From Candidatus Zixiibacteriota bacterium (GTDB lineage: Bacteria > RBG-13-66-14 > B26-G2 > WVWN01), in the NCBI GenBank assembly GCA_011773985.1, contig WVWN01000053.1:79085-143084 (forward strand): a stretch of 64,000 nt of DNA, read 5' to 3'. Each line of letters begins with the position of its first letter. Within the stretch, counting starts at the first letter, position 1. The notes under the pieces are model-generated. The model was not told where the DNA came from and ran no database searches. It saw only the letters and a list, made by a program, of their open reading frames with translations. The position numbers were made by a program, and so were the translations under genes. Positions 19,001-26,717 of the stretch are shown here, piece after piece.

Positions 19001-20569
19001 CTCGTCGGCGTCGAGGTGGTCTATGGCCGGCGCCTGGCTGATGGCCGGGATAACCATGTCGAGCTCCACGTCGAAGGTGTCGCCCTCTATGGCGACCGGG
19101 CGGCGCCGGCCGCTCTCGTCCGGTTCGCCCAACTCCATCCGCTGGACCCGCATGCCGACGACGCGGCTTCCCTTTCCCAGTATTTCGTCGGGCGCCGTGA
19201 GGAGCTCGAGGCCTACGCCCTCGCGCAGCGCTTCCTCCACCTCGAGCTCGTCCGCGGGCATCTCGTTACGCGTGCGGCGGTAGAATATGGTAACGTCGGC
19301 GCCCAAACGGCGGGCCGTGCGCGCGGCGTCGACGGCGGCGTTGCCGCCGCCTATTACCGCGACCTTTTTTCCGACCGAAACTTTGCCCTCCTGATTAAAC
19401 TCCCGCAGGAACTCGACCGCGCCGACAACGCCTTCCAGCTCCTCGCCCGCGCAGCCGAGCTTCAGGCTCTCGTGGGCGCCGACGCCGACGAACGCGGCGC
19501 GGTAACCGTCCTCGAACAGGTCGTCGAGCGTGAAGGTCTTGCCCAATTCCGCGTCGTAGTGGAATTGGACGCCCAGCTTTTCGAGGAAGCCCACGTCGCG
19601 CGCCAGCACGTCGCGCGGGAGGCGGTACGTGGGGATGCCGACGCGAAGCATGCCGCCCGCGAAGGGCAGCGCCTCGAAGACATGGACCTCGTAGCCGGCC
19701 AGCGCCAGGTCGTGGGCGCAGGTAAGGCCGGCGGGCCCGGCGCCGATTACGGCGGCGCGCTCGTCTTTCCTCTCTATTTCGTATTCGTCGACGTACGAGT
19801 AATCCGGTTCGTTCGCGACTTCCCAATCGGCGGCGAACCGCTTGAGCGCGCGGATAGAGACCGCCGCGTCCACCTCGCCGCGGACGCAGGCCTCCTCGCA
19901 GGGGTGGTGGCAGACGCGGCCGCAGACCCCCGGCAGCGGGTTCTGCTTGCGGATGAGGGCCAGCGCTTCTTTGAACTCGCCCTCCGCGATGAGGGCGACG
20001 TAACCCTGCGCCGCCTGGTCGATGGGGCAGGCGTTGCGGCAGGGAGCTTTGCCGCGCTTCGTAATGGCGAAGCAGCTCGGGACGGCCTGGGCGTACGCCC
20101 GGTAGATGGCGCGGCGTTGGACCGCGCCCAACTCGTACTCGTCCGGATACTCGACCGGACACACCTGCACGCAGTCGGTGCACGCGGTGCAGGCGTCGAG
20201 GTCGACGTAGCGCGGGCGGCGGCGCACCGTCGCGACGAAGTCCCCCGGTTCGCCCCGAAGGCCCACTAATTCCGAAAGGGTAAGAAGCTCGACGTTAGGA
20301 TGCCTACCGACATCCATCATCTTGGGGCCGAGTATTCATATCGAGCAGTCCATCGTGGGGAAGGTCTTGTCGAGCTGGCTCATACGGCCGCCGATGCTGG
20401 GGCCGCGTTCGACCAGGTGGACCTTCACGCGGGCGTCGGCCAAGTCCAGCGCCGCTTGGATGCCGGCGATGCCGCCGCCCAACACGAGGACGCCCTTCGC
20501 TTCACTCGGCTCCGCTTCGGGCTCCGCTTCCCTCTTCGACTTGTTCTCCTGCTCCTTCTCGGAAGGCAT
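16010..20569 (-). CDS. hdrA: HdrA3: giant selenoprotein, HdrA with GltD insert plus second HdrA
   Basis: The 1519-residue chain requires read-through of the TGA at 20336-20338 (Sec78). Order: FAD site GGGIAG (31-36), Sec loop, first half of the ferredoxin insert (CTACTDC), then a complete GltD/NfnB-like module at about 170-590. That module has the Cys-rich N-terminus ([13 protein letters not shown]), FAD site GAGPAG, NADPH site GGGNAAVD and [10 protein letters not shown]. The ferredoxin insert resumes near 640 ([13 protein letters not shown]) and the first HdrA module continues. A second HdrA module follows (CHCGAN from 948, FAD site near 1081, clusters near 1440 and 1475). Three flavins and NADPH binding are predicted. 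Module 2 lacks the Cys/Sec loop. The start overlaps korC by 68 bp. Confidence 0.9.
16347..16474. repeat. 128-bp exact repeat, hdrA3 copy
   Basis: Partner of 13129-13256, in direct orientation 3218 bp away. Confidence 0.85.
20219..20443. repeat. 225-bp exact repeat, hdrA3 copy
   Basis: Partner of 15594-15818, in direct orientation 4625 bp away. Recombination between the copies would delete hdrA3 from the GltD insert onward. Confidence 0.9.
20298..20315 (-). promoter_or_regulatory. SECIS-like hairpin of hdrA3
   Basis: Same GGATGTC-GGTA-GGCATCC hairpin, loop start 28 nt after the TGA at 20336-20338, within the 225-bp block shared with hdrA2. Confidence 0.6.
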
Positions 20570-21089
20570 CGTAACCGCGTTCGAACGCCTTTAAATTTAG
20601 TTCAATCGTACCCTTAGGCACGGACGTCTTTATGGCCTCCACCATCGCCTCTTTGGGGACGGCCTTCGTCACCGCCGTCATGAAACCCAAAATCACGATA
20701 TTAGTTACTATCTTGCGGCCGAGGTCCGTTTCGGCGATGCGCTGGGCTTTGATGGGATACGCCTTTATGCCCTTTTTAATTTCGCCCGGGTTCACCAGGT
20801 CCTCGTCGTAGATGAGGACGCCGTCGGCCTTCAGCTCGCCCAAAAACTTCGTATAACCTTCCTGCGACATCGCGACCAGGACGTCCGATTCCCGGATGTA
20901 CGGGTACAAAATCTCTTTGTCGTCGACCAGAATCTGCGTCGAGCAAGCGGAGCCGCGGGCCTCCGGGCCGTAGGACTGCGACATGGTGGCGTTCTTTTCG
21001 TCGTAGATGGAGGCGGCCTTTCCGACGATCACGCCGGACAGTATCACACCCTGGCCGCCGAAGCCGGTGATGCGGATCTCGCGCCTCAT
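20502..21089 (-). CDS. korC: 2-oxoglutarate:ferredoxin oxidoreductase gamma subunit
   Basis: Gamma subunit of the thiamine-diphosphate enzyme that splits 2-oxoglutarate to succinyl-CoA, CO2 and reduced ferredoxin. The intact glycine loop GFGGQG is at residues 9-14, followed by [13 protein letters not shown] 21089 overlaps the korB stop (ATGA) and has AGGAGG 10 nt upstream; a GTG at 21098 would be too close to that site. The last 22 codons overlap the hdrA3 5' end, so the C-terminal tail GAGEQVEEG is shaped by that overlap. Assignment to 2-oxoglutarate rather than pyruvate comes from subunit layout and the acn-icd neighbours. Confidence 0.9.
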   Translation of the reverse strand: MRREIRITGFGGQGVILSGVIVGKAASIYDEKNATMSQSYGPEARGSACSTQILVDDKEILYPYIRESDVLVAMSQEGYTKFLGELKADGVLIYDEDLVNPGEIKKGIKAYPIKAQRIAETDLGRKIVTNIVILGFMTAVTKAVPKEAMVEAIKTSVPKGTIELNLKAFERGYDAFREGAGEQVEEGSGARSGAE

Positions 21090-21994
21090 CGTTCGCACGC
21101 CTCCTGAAGCGCCTTGGCGCGGAAATACTTCTCACCCAACCTCTCGGTAAGGTGCTGGTCCTGGTACTCCAACCACGTGGGCCGGTCGCGTTCGACGAAC
21201 TTACCGCAGATAATCGGGCCGCCGAAGACGATGTCGGCCTCGGCCGGGTCCGCGCCGTGCTCGATGACCGTGTTATCGTGATAATACTTCATTATATCCA
21301 GGCCGGTGCCGAGGCGATTCTTCCGCGCGTACAACGTCGAACACGGCGTTATGATCTCGACGAAGCAGAAACCCGGCTTGACCAAAATTTCGGTGAAGGC
21401 CTTAGTCAAGCGGCGAACGTGGAGGGCGGTCCACCGCGCCACGTAGTTGGCGCCGCAGGCCGCGGCGAGGTGGCAGAGGTTGAAGGGCGGCTCGGCGTTG
21501 CCGTACGGCGTGGTGGAGGTGAGGGCCGTGAGGGGCGTCGTGGGCGCGACCTGGCCGCCCGTCATGCCGTAAATGAAGTTATTGACACAGACGACCTTGA
21601 TGTCCATGTTGCGGCGCGCGGCGTGTATGAAGTGGTTGCCGCCGATGGCGACGAGGTCGCCGTCGCCCGAGAAGACGATGACGTCGAGCTCGGGGTTAGC
21701 GAGTTTAAGGCCGGTGGCAAACGGAATCGGCCGGCCGTGCGTCGTGTGGAAGCTGTCGAGGCGAACGTAACCCGCGACGCGGCCGGTGCAACCTATCCCC
21801 GAAACTATCGCCACTTTATCGAGGTCCGTCCCTAACTTTTCGAAAGCGGCGGCGAGCGCCTTCACCGTGGTCCCGATGCCGCAGGTGCTGCACCAAATAT
21901 GCGGCATCCGGTCCATCCGCAGAAACGGCGCGATGGGATGTTCTTCCCCGCTAACCGCGGCGATGACCGCCTCGGGTATTCCCTTCGGGCTCAT
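21086..21994 (-). CDS. korB: 2-oxoglutarate:ferredoxin oxidoreductase beta subunit
   Basis: The thiamine-diphosphate-binding subunit. Of the 302 residues, CSTCGIGT and SGIGCTGR carry the cluster- and cofactor-region cysteines of this family. The GDGDL...N signature (FSGDGDLVAIGGNHF, then NNFIYGMTGGQ) binds magnesium and diphosphate. It overlaps korA by 4 bp (ATGA) and korC by 4 bp. It would act with the alpha, gamma and ferredoxin subunits in the cytoplasm. Confidence 0.95.
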   Translation of the reverse strand: MSPKGIPEAVIAAVSGEEHPIAPFLRMDRMPHIWCSTCGIGTTVKALAAAFEKLGTDLDKVAIVSGIGCTGRVAGYVRLDSFHTTHGRPIPFATGLKLANPELDVIVFSGDGDLVAIGGNHFIHAARRNMDIKVVCVNNFIYGMTGGQVAPTTPLTALTSTTPYGNAEPPFNLCHLAAACGANYVARWTALHVRRLTKAFTEILVKPGFCFVEIITPCSTLYARKNRLGTGLDIMKYYHDNTVIEHGADPAEADIVFGGPIICGKFVERDRPTWLEYQDQHLTERLGEKYFRAKALQEACER

Positions 21995-23154
21995 TTTGCT
22001 TTGGCCCCCTTCTCGATTACCTTCAGTATATCTTCCGGGTCATGGACGCCGCCGCCAGCGTGAGGCGACAACAGCGTCTCGCACTGCCCGCGCGCGCAGC
22101 GTTCGACTTCGTAAAAAATTTGACCCAGGTTTATTTCGACGACCACGAACGCCTTAATTTTCTTCGCGAGTTCAGCTATGCGTTTCTCCGGGAAAGGCCA
22201 TATCGTGCGCAACCTAAAAAACCCGACCTCGATTCCTTCCTCGCGCGCGAGGTCTATCGCCATCCGTGAGACGCGCGCGCTGATGCCGTAGGAGACGACC
22301 ACGACGTCGGCGCCGTCGGCGTTCTCCTCGTCGAACTCGACGATGTCGTCGGCGCTCTGGCGAATCTTCGCCACGAGCCGCGGCACGAGCCAATCCTGGC
22401 ACCGCACGCTCATTTCGGGATAACCGCGCTCGTCGTGGGTAAGGCCGGTAACGTGGAAGCGGTAGCCCATGCCCGCCTCCGCCATGTCCGGAACCAGGTC
22501 GTCGCCGTACGCGTAGGGTAGGTACTCGCCTTTGGCCGCGTCCGTCAGGCGCCGCGGCTCGACCTCGATGGCGTCGGCCGGCGGGATGACCACCTTCTCC
22601 ACCATATGGCCCACGCACTCGTCGAGGAGCACCATCACCGGCGTCCGATACTTCTCGGCCATGTTGAACGCCTTGACGGTGAAGTCGAACGCCTCCTGCG
22701 GCGACTGCGGCGAGTAGGCGATTATCTCGTAGTCGCCGTGGGAACCCCAACGCGCCTGCATTACGTCCGCCTGGCCCACCATCGTGGGCAGGCCCGTGGA
22801 CGGGCCGCCGCGCTGGACGTTAGCGACGACGCACGGCGTCTCGAGCATGGCCGCGAGGCCGATGTTCTCCATCATCAGGCTGACGCCCGGGCCGGAGGTA
22901 ACGGTCATGCTCCGCGCCCCGCCCCACGCCGCGCCGATTATAGCCGTTATCGACGCGATCTCGTCCTCCATCTGGATGAAGATGCCGCCGACTTCGGGAA
23001 AACGTTCACTAATATGTTCGGCGCATTCCGTAGAAGGCGTAATGGGATAGCCGGCGAAGAAACGGCACCCGGCGGCTATGGCCCCCTCGGCCGCGGCGCG
23101 GTCGCCGTCGAGGTAGAAAGTGCCGGTCCTGACGCCCACGGGGTCCGCTTTCAC
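21991..23154 (-). CDS. korA: 2-oxoglutarate:ferredoxin oxidoreductase alpha subunit
   Basis: The alpha subunit binds substrate and CoA. The 387-residue product has GYPITPSTE near residue 35, MEDEIAS and SGPGVSLMMEN, all typical of KorA, and the length is standard. It overlaps korD and korB by 4 bp on each side. The direction of the reaction (oxidative, or reductive CO2 fixation) cannot be told from the sequence. Confidence 0.95.
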   Translation of the reverse strand: MKADPVGVRTGTFYLDGDRAAAEGAIAAGCRFFAGYPITPSTECAEHISERFPEVGGIFIQMEDEIASITAIIGAAWGGARSMTVTSGPGVSLMMENIGLAAMLETPCVVANVQRGGPSTGLPTMVGQADVMQARWGSHGDYEIIAYSPQSPQEAFDFTVKAFNMAEKYRTPVMVLLDECVGHMVEKVVIPPADAIEVEPRRLTDAAKGEYLPYAYGDDLVPDMAEAGMGYRFHVTGLTHDERGYPEMSVRCQDWLVPRLVAKIRQSADDIVEFDEENADGADVVVVSYGISARVSRMAIDLAREEGIEVGFFRLRTIWPFPEKRIAELAKKIKAFVVVEINLGQIFYEVERCARGQCETLLSPHAGGGVHDPEDILKVIEKGAKAK

Positions 23155-23444
23155 GAGCCCTTACCTCCTTCCGCCGGTACGGCTTCTTCCTCCACCGTTA
23201 GGCAATAGATTGCGAACTCCGGACAGATCATCTCGCACAGGTCGCAGTTCACGCAATTTTCCGGCTCAACCGCTTTGGGGGGGTGGTACCCTTTGGAGTT
23301 GAATTCGTCGCTCATCTCCAACACGCCGCGCGGACAATACTCCACGCAGAATGCGCACCCCTTACAACGCTCCACGATGATGTGGAGCTCGCCGCGGGGA
23401 ATCTTCATCTTGTCGGCGTCGAGCGGCGTACGCCAGAACTTCAT
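23151..23444 (-). CDS. korD: Kor delta subunit, 2[4Fe-4S] ferredoxin
   Basis: The 97-residue ferredoxin subunit has two full sets, CKGCAFCVEYC and CVNCDLCEMIC, and conducts electrons out of the Kor active site. ATG 23444 is preferred over the GTG at 23453 because GAGGAG lies 8 nt before it. It is the first gene of the kor-hdr operon; the promoter at 23686-23714 gives a leader of about 235 nt. Confidence 0.92.
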   Translation of the reverse strand: MKFWRTPLDADKMKIPRGELHIIVERCKGCAFCVEYCPRGVLEMSDEFNSKGYHPPKAVEPENCVNCDLCEMICPEFAIYCLTVEEEAVPAEGGKGS

Positions 23445-23453
23445 GAGTACCAC

Positions 23454-23884
23454 TCCTCAAACGCGCGCGCCCCGGCCGTGGCCTTAACGCGCAGAAAAAA
23501 AGACGCTCCCCGGCCGCGTTGCCGAAACTACGAGGAACCTCGGCCCGCCGGGAAGTACGTTCGGCGTCGCTGGTATAATTTGCCGGTTATGCAAAAACCA
23601 GGCCGTCCGAAGAAAGGGGAAGCAAACAATCATACCGGGCACGGCGAAAGGCGAATCGCCTCCTTCGAACGTGCACTGGTATTATATTATATATATAACT
23701 TGTTCCTGATTCAAGTTTTTTCGTTTGAATTCCGCCCTATTTAAGCCAATCTTTCACAGAATCACCAAATAAAAACCGGGGCCCCTAAACGTTGATAGAA
23801 GACCCCTTTTATACGCCCCAACCTACACCACCTCAAACGCCGAAGACGGCGGATGTAGAGGGCTAAGTTTCGTGTCCACCCCGC
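23454..23884. other. 431-bp intergenic region upstream of korD
   Basis: It contains the korD promoter (23686-23714), in an AT-rich patch, and a near-palindrome AGGCGA-A-TCGCCT at 23649-23661 in the early leader that could be an operator. On the plus strand, an extended -10 (TGGTATAAT, ending 23579) lies 9 nt before the ATG at 23589 of a 51-residue frame containing GRPKKGE. I do not count that frame as a proven gene. The part from 23745 to 23884 shows no convincing element. Confidence 0.5.
23686..23714 (-). promoter_or_regulatory. Sigma70-type promoter of the kor-hdr operon
   Basis: On the minus strand TTGAAT (23714-23709) and a perfect TATAAT (23691-23686) are 17 bp apart. The start point would be near 23679, about 235 nt upstream of korD. 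It is the only strong promoter I see for the 16.5-kb kor-hdr run. Confidence 0.65.
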
Positions 23885-24859
23885 TTATTTATAGATCGCC
23901 TTAACCTTGCCCAACGAGGAAGGTTCTATCGAGACGGGCACTTCGTCGAAGTATTGGATGCGGGCGTTCCACGTATCGGCCACGTAGACGCGCCGGTCCG
24001 CGTTCACGGCGATCCCGCCGGGCTTGTCGAATTCGCCGTCGCCGGTTCCCTTCGAGCCCCACTTGCCCAGGAAGCTCCCGGTCGGGGTAAAATACTGCAC
24101 GCGATGATTTAGAAAATCGGCGACGAAAACGCGGCCCCGACAATCTACGGTGACGGCGCGCGGACAATTAAATTGGCCGTCGCCGGTTCCCTCGGAGCCC
24201 CACTTGCCGAGGTAACTCCCCGTCGGCGTAAAATACTGGATCCGGTGGTTGGTGTGGTCCGCTACGTAAACGCAACGGCCCGGGCCGGCGGCGACGTCGG
24301 TGGGAAACCAAAACTGGCCGTTGCCAGTCCCGTTCGTACCCCACTGGCCCACGTATTCGCCGCTCGGCTTGAAATACTGGACCCGGTGGTTGTGCGCGTC
24401 GGCCACGTATACGTAACCGAAAGCCACTTCTACGCCCTCGGTGTGGTCGAATTCGCCGTTGCCGGAACCCTCCGAGCCCCAACCGCCTACATATCTGCCG
24501 ATAAGTGTGAAGTGCGTGACGCGGGCCCCGCCGGACTCGCTCGTATAGACGGCCCCGCGGCCGTAACCTCCCGAAGGCGCAACGTCTATACCGCCGGGCG
24601 GATACACCAGGTCGGGCTCCTTCGTTTCCCACTGGCCCCTGTAGCGGCCGATGGCGCTAAAATATTGAACGCGGTAATTGCCGGCGTCGGCGACGTAAAC
24701 GTCTCCGTTGCCGGCGATGGCCACAGCCGCGGGGAAATTAAACTGGCTTTGCCCCGAACCCTCTTCGCCCCACTGGCCGGCGTACTTGTAAACGCCCGCG
24801 CCCGAAGACGACGCCACAAAACACAACGCCACGACCGCCGCGACGTATTCTTTTTTCAT
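23885..24859 (-). CDS. Secreted NHL-repeat beta-propeller protein
   Basis: The 324-residue product begins with a signal peptide (MKKEYVAAVVALCFVASSSGA). Six NHL-type repeats follow, each near 48 residues with a VYVADxxNHRVQYF core and a GxWGSEGxGxGxF turn, enough for one six-bladed propeller. Such domains bind partners or polysaccharides outside the cytoplasm; no catalytic residues are evident. The C-terminal tail IEPSSLGKVKAIYK closely matches the tail of the divergent neighbour at 25071, so both may share a sorting or attachment route. GAGGTGGAG precedes the ATG. The promoter is at 24919-24948. Confidence 0.85.
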   Translation of the reverse strand: MKKEYVAAVVALCFVASSSGAGVYKYAGQWGEEGSGQSQFNFPAAVAIAGNGDVYVADAGNYRVQYFSAIGRYRGQWETKEPDLVYPPGGIDVAPSGGYGRGAVYTSESGGARVTHFTLIGRYVGGWGSEGSGNGEFDHTEGVEVAFGYVYVADAHNHRVQYFKPSGEYVGQWGTNGTGNGQFWFPTDVAAGPGRCVYVADHTNHRIQYFTPTGSYLGKWGSEGTGDGQFNCPRAVTVDCRGRVFVADFLNHRVQYFTPTGSFLGKWGSKGTGDGEFDKPGGIAVNADRRVYVADTWNARIQYFDEVPVSIEPSSLGKVKAIYK

Positions 24860-24918
24860 GACTCCACCTCTTTGAACCCCAACCTTCCCGAAACAAACGA
24901 CGACCTAATTCGGATATT

Positions 24919-24948
24919 ACTATAACAAAAGTCACGCGCGAATGTTAA
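24919..24948 (-). promoter_or_regulatory. Candidate promoter of the NHL-repeat gene
   Basis: On the minus strand TTAACA (24948-24943) and TATAGT (24924-24919) are 18 bp apart. The -35 box lies inside the inverted repeat at 24942-24960. Confidence 0.45.
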
Positions 24949-24960
24949 TTATTTTAACAT
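24942..24960. promoter_or_regulatory. Operator-like inverted repeat between divergent propeller genes
   Basis: Perfect 7-bp arms ATGTTAA and TTAACAT flank 5 bases (TTATT). It covers the -35 box of the leftward promoter and lies 26 bp upstream of the rightward -35, a placement suited to a shared regulator. Confidence 0.4.
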
Positions 24961-24986
24961 AACCCTAATTAAATATCCATAAAAGT

Positions 24987-25015
24987 TTGACTTGATTTCG
25001 CGGCTATGTTATATT
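24987..25015 (+). promoter_or_regulatory. Sigma70-type promoter of the propeller/RiPP-like operon
   Basis: TTGACT (24987-24992) and TATATT (25010-25015) are exactly 17 bp apart. The start point would be near 25022, with the first gene at 25071 behind a GGCGGAGG ribosome site. Confidence 0.65.
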
Positions 25016-25070
25016 TTATATTAGGTAAAATATATTCAAAAGAAAAAACTACCGGGCGGAGGTACCCGCT

Positions 25071-25898
25071 ATGGAGAAAATCGGCCGATATATTTGCCGA
25101 ACGTCGTTGATTGCGTTGCTCGTGGGCGCCGCGGCGGCTCCCGCCGCTTGGCCCGCGCGCGACAAAATTATAAACTCGTTCCCCTCGCCCACGGAGACTC
25201 TCTACGGCCTTACGTATGGCGGCGGCGTCCTTTACCTCGGCGATACCCTCACTAAGATGATATACCGCATGAACCCCAACACCGGTTCCGTTATGAGCTC
25301 GTTCGTACCCTCGCCCAAACCCACGGGCCGTTTTATGTTCGGCCTGGCATATTCCTCCGGTTATCTGTGGACCAATACGGGGAGTCCGACCAAGCTCTTC
25401 AAAATAATCCCGGCTACGGGGTCCGTAGTATCGAGCTACACCGTCCCGGACGTCTCCAGGAACGACGGCATCGCCGCCGACGCCGACCACGTCTACTTCG
25501 CGAACAACAGCTCGACGGATTTCTACATCTACAAGTTCTCGCCTTCCAGCGGGACCGTCGTGAAGAGTTGGGCCGGCGCCAAGTACCCGGGCGGCATGAA
25601 TATAATTACGCACGTCCCGACCTCGAAACAGGTCGTGATGAATCTGGGGAACGTCGACGGCTGGGTATACATCTTCGACCTGGACGGCACCCGCCACAAC
25701 GGCGAGCAATTCAAGATCGACGCCCCCTGCCCGGAGTCCTTCTTCACGGGCGACCTCGCCACGCGCGACAAAACGCACATATTCTTCGCCTCCAGTTACC
25801 TGGACGTGATATACGAGCACGAGATAGACTGGGGAGGGCAGGAAGAATACGCCGTCAAGCCCACGAGCTTCGGAAGGATAAGAGCGCTCTTCCGATGA
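25071..25898 (+). CDS. Secreted beta-propeller-like protein with conserved C-terminal tail
   Basis: The 275 residues start with a signal peptide (residues 1 to about 30, hydrophobic stretch SLIALLVGAAAAPAA). The rest is a series of beta-rich repeats of the YLGD...IYRMNPNTGSV type, as in six-bladed propellers; repeats are weaker than in the 23885 protein. The tail VKPTSFGRIRALFR aligns with IEPSSLGKVKAIYK of that protein. Its stop overlaps the ATG of the HPr-kinase-like gene (ATGA), so it heads that operon. Whether it acts with the RiPP-like genes or only shares transcription is unclear. Confidence 0.75.
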   Translation: MEKIGRYICRTSLIALLVGAAAAPAAWPARDKIINSFPSPTETLYGLTYGGGVLYLGDTLTKMIYRMNPNTGSVMSSFVPSPKPTGRFMFGLAYSSGYLWTNTGSPTKLFKIIPATGSVVSSYTVPDVSRNDGIAADADHVYFANNSSTDFYIYKFSPSSGTVVKSWAGAKYPGGMNIITHVPTSKQVVMNLGNVDGWVYIFDLDGTRHNGEQFKIDAPCPESFFTGDLATRDKTHIFFASSYLDVIYEHEIDWGGQEEYAVKPTSFGRIRALFR

Positions 25899-26701
25899 AG
25901 TTCGTCGTCGGGCCGCCCTGGCTGCGCGTAACGGTAAAGGCCGGCGACGCCGCGTTGGCCCGAAGGCTCGCACATCAACTCGGGCACGCCGGCGCCGAAC
26001 AAGGCGCGGAAGCCGAAGGCCCGACGCTCGAAGTACTTCCGGCGGCCGATATATCGGGAAGCGGGGGAGTCGGCTTTGAATTAAAAGGGAACATCTTCCG
26101 CGGGAAAGACAAAGGCGGAGAGGGGTGGTACGACGCCGCGGAAGGGAAAGGAGAGTTTTCGCTTACGCCCGGGGGCGGCTTGTTTTTTCAAACGGTTCTC
26201 AGGCAAATTTTTTTTTGGGAAAGCTATCGTAAGGGGGGGGTGGTGTTACATTCGGTGGCCTTTGCGGACGGCGACGACGTTATAGTCTCGTGCGGCCCGA
26301 GCGGGAGCGGGAAATCGACGCTGGCCGGGGTGTTGCGGACGCGCTTCACCGTATACACGGACGATATGAACGTCGTCGACGGCGACGGTCGCGTATGGGC
26401 CCTACCTTTCCGCGGGACCGGCGTGGAACGGGTTAATGCGGGCGGCGGCCTTTTGCGTGCGCTTGCGTTCCACCGCCCGGGCCGGGAGTTCAAGGCCGAG
26501 CCTCTCGAGCCGGCCGACGCCGCGCGCGAGCTGTGGCCGAGCGTCTTTATCCCCGAGCCGGCCGGCGCCAAGCTGAAGGGCTGTACCTTCGAACGCGTCG
26601 CGGCCTTAGTCGGCCGCGCGGCCGCGTTCGTCGTAGACGTTCCCTTAGAAGAGAACGCCGCCGGCTTAGGATTCAGCAAAATATTAAAGGAAGTTGCTTA
26701 G
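25895..26701 (+). CDS. HPr kinase-like P-loop protein
   Basis: A 268-residue protein with Walker A motif GPSGSGKST at residues 134-142, preceded by a beta-rich stretch and followed by YTDDMNVV, the order found in the HPr kinase C-terminal domain. The N-terminal half is low in recognisable motifs. HprK-like proteins that are not linked to sugar transport often sit with PqqD-type proteins and peptide-modifying enzymes, and some phosphorylate a peptide serine. The neighbouring precursor-like, PqqD and radical SAM genes support such a role here. The substrate is inferred. The true start is ATG 25895; the longer frame upstream is a shadow of the propeller gene. Confidence 0.75.
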   Translation: MKFVVGPPWLRVTVKAGDAALARRLAHQLGHAGAEQGAEAEGPTLEVLPAADISGSGGVGFELKGNIFRGKDKGGEGWYDAAEGKGEFSLTPGGGLFFQTVLRQIFFWESYRKGGVVLHSVAFADGDDVIVSCGPSGSGKSTLAGVLRTRFTVYTDDMNVVDGDGRVWALPFRGTGVERVNAGGGLLRALAFHRPGREFKAEPLEPADAARELWPSVFIPEPAGAKLKGCTFERVAALVGRAAAFVVDVPLEENAAGLGFSKILKEVA

Positions 26702-26717
26702 ATAAAGGACGGAAAAC

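Noticed and set aside
17663..20269. Long plus-strand open frame (868 codons) opposite hdrA3, and similar ones at 14043-15644 and 8520-9365
   Set aside because: They are mirror frames of GC-rich genes. Their products have biased composition (Arg, Val, Ala, His), no known motifs and no ribosome sites.
15594..20443. Direct repeats as mobile-element ends
   Set aside because: The repeats lie within homologous coding sequence of two paralogs, with no transposase, terminal inverted repeats or target duplication.
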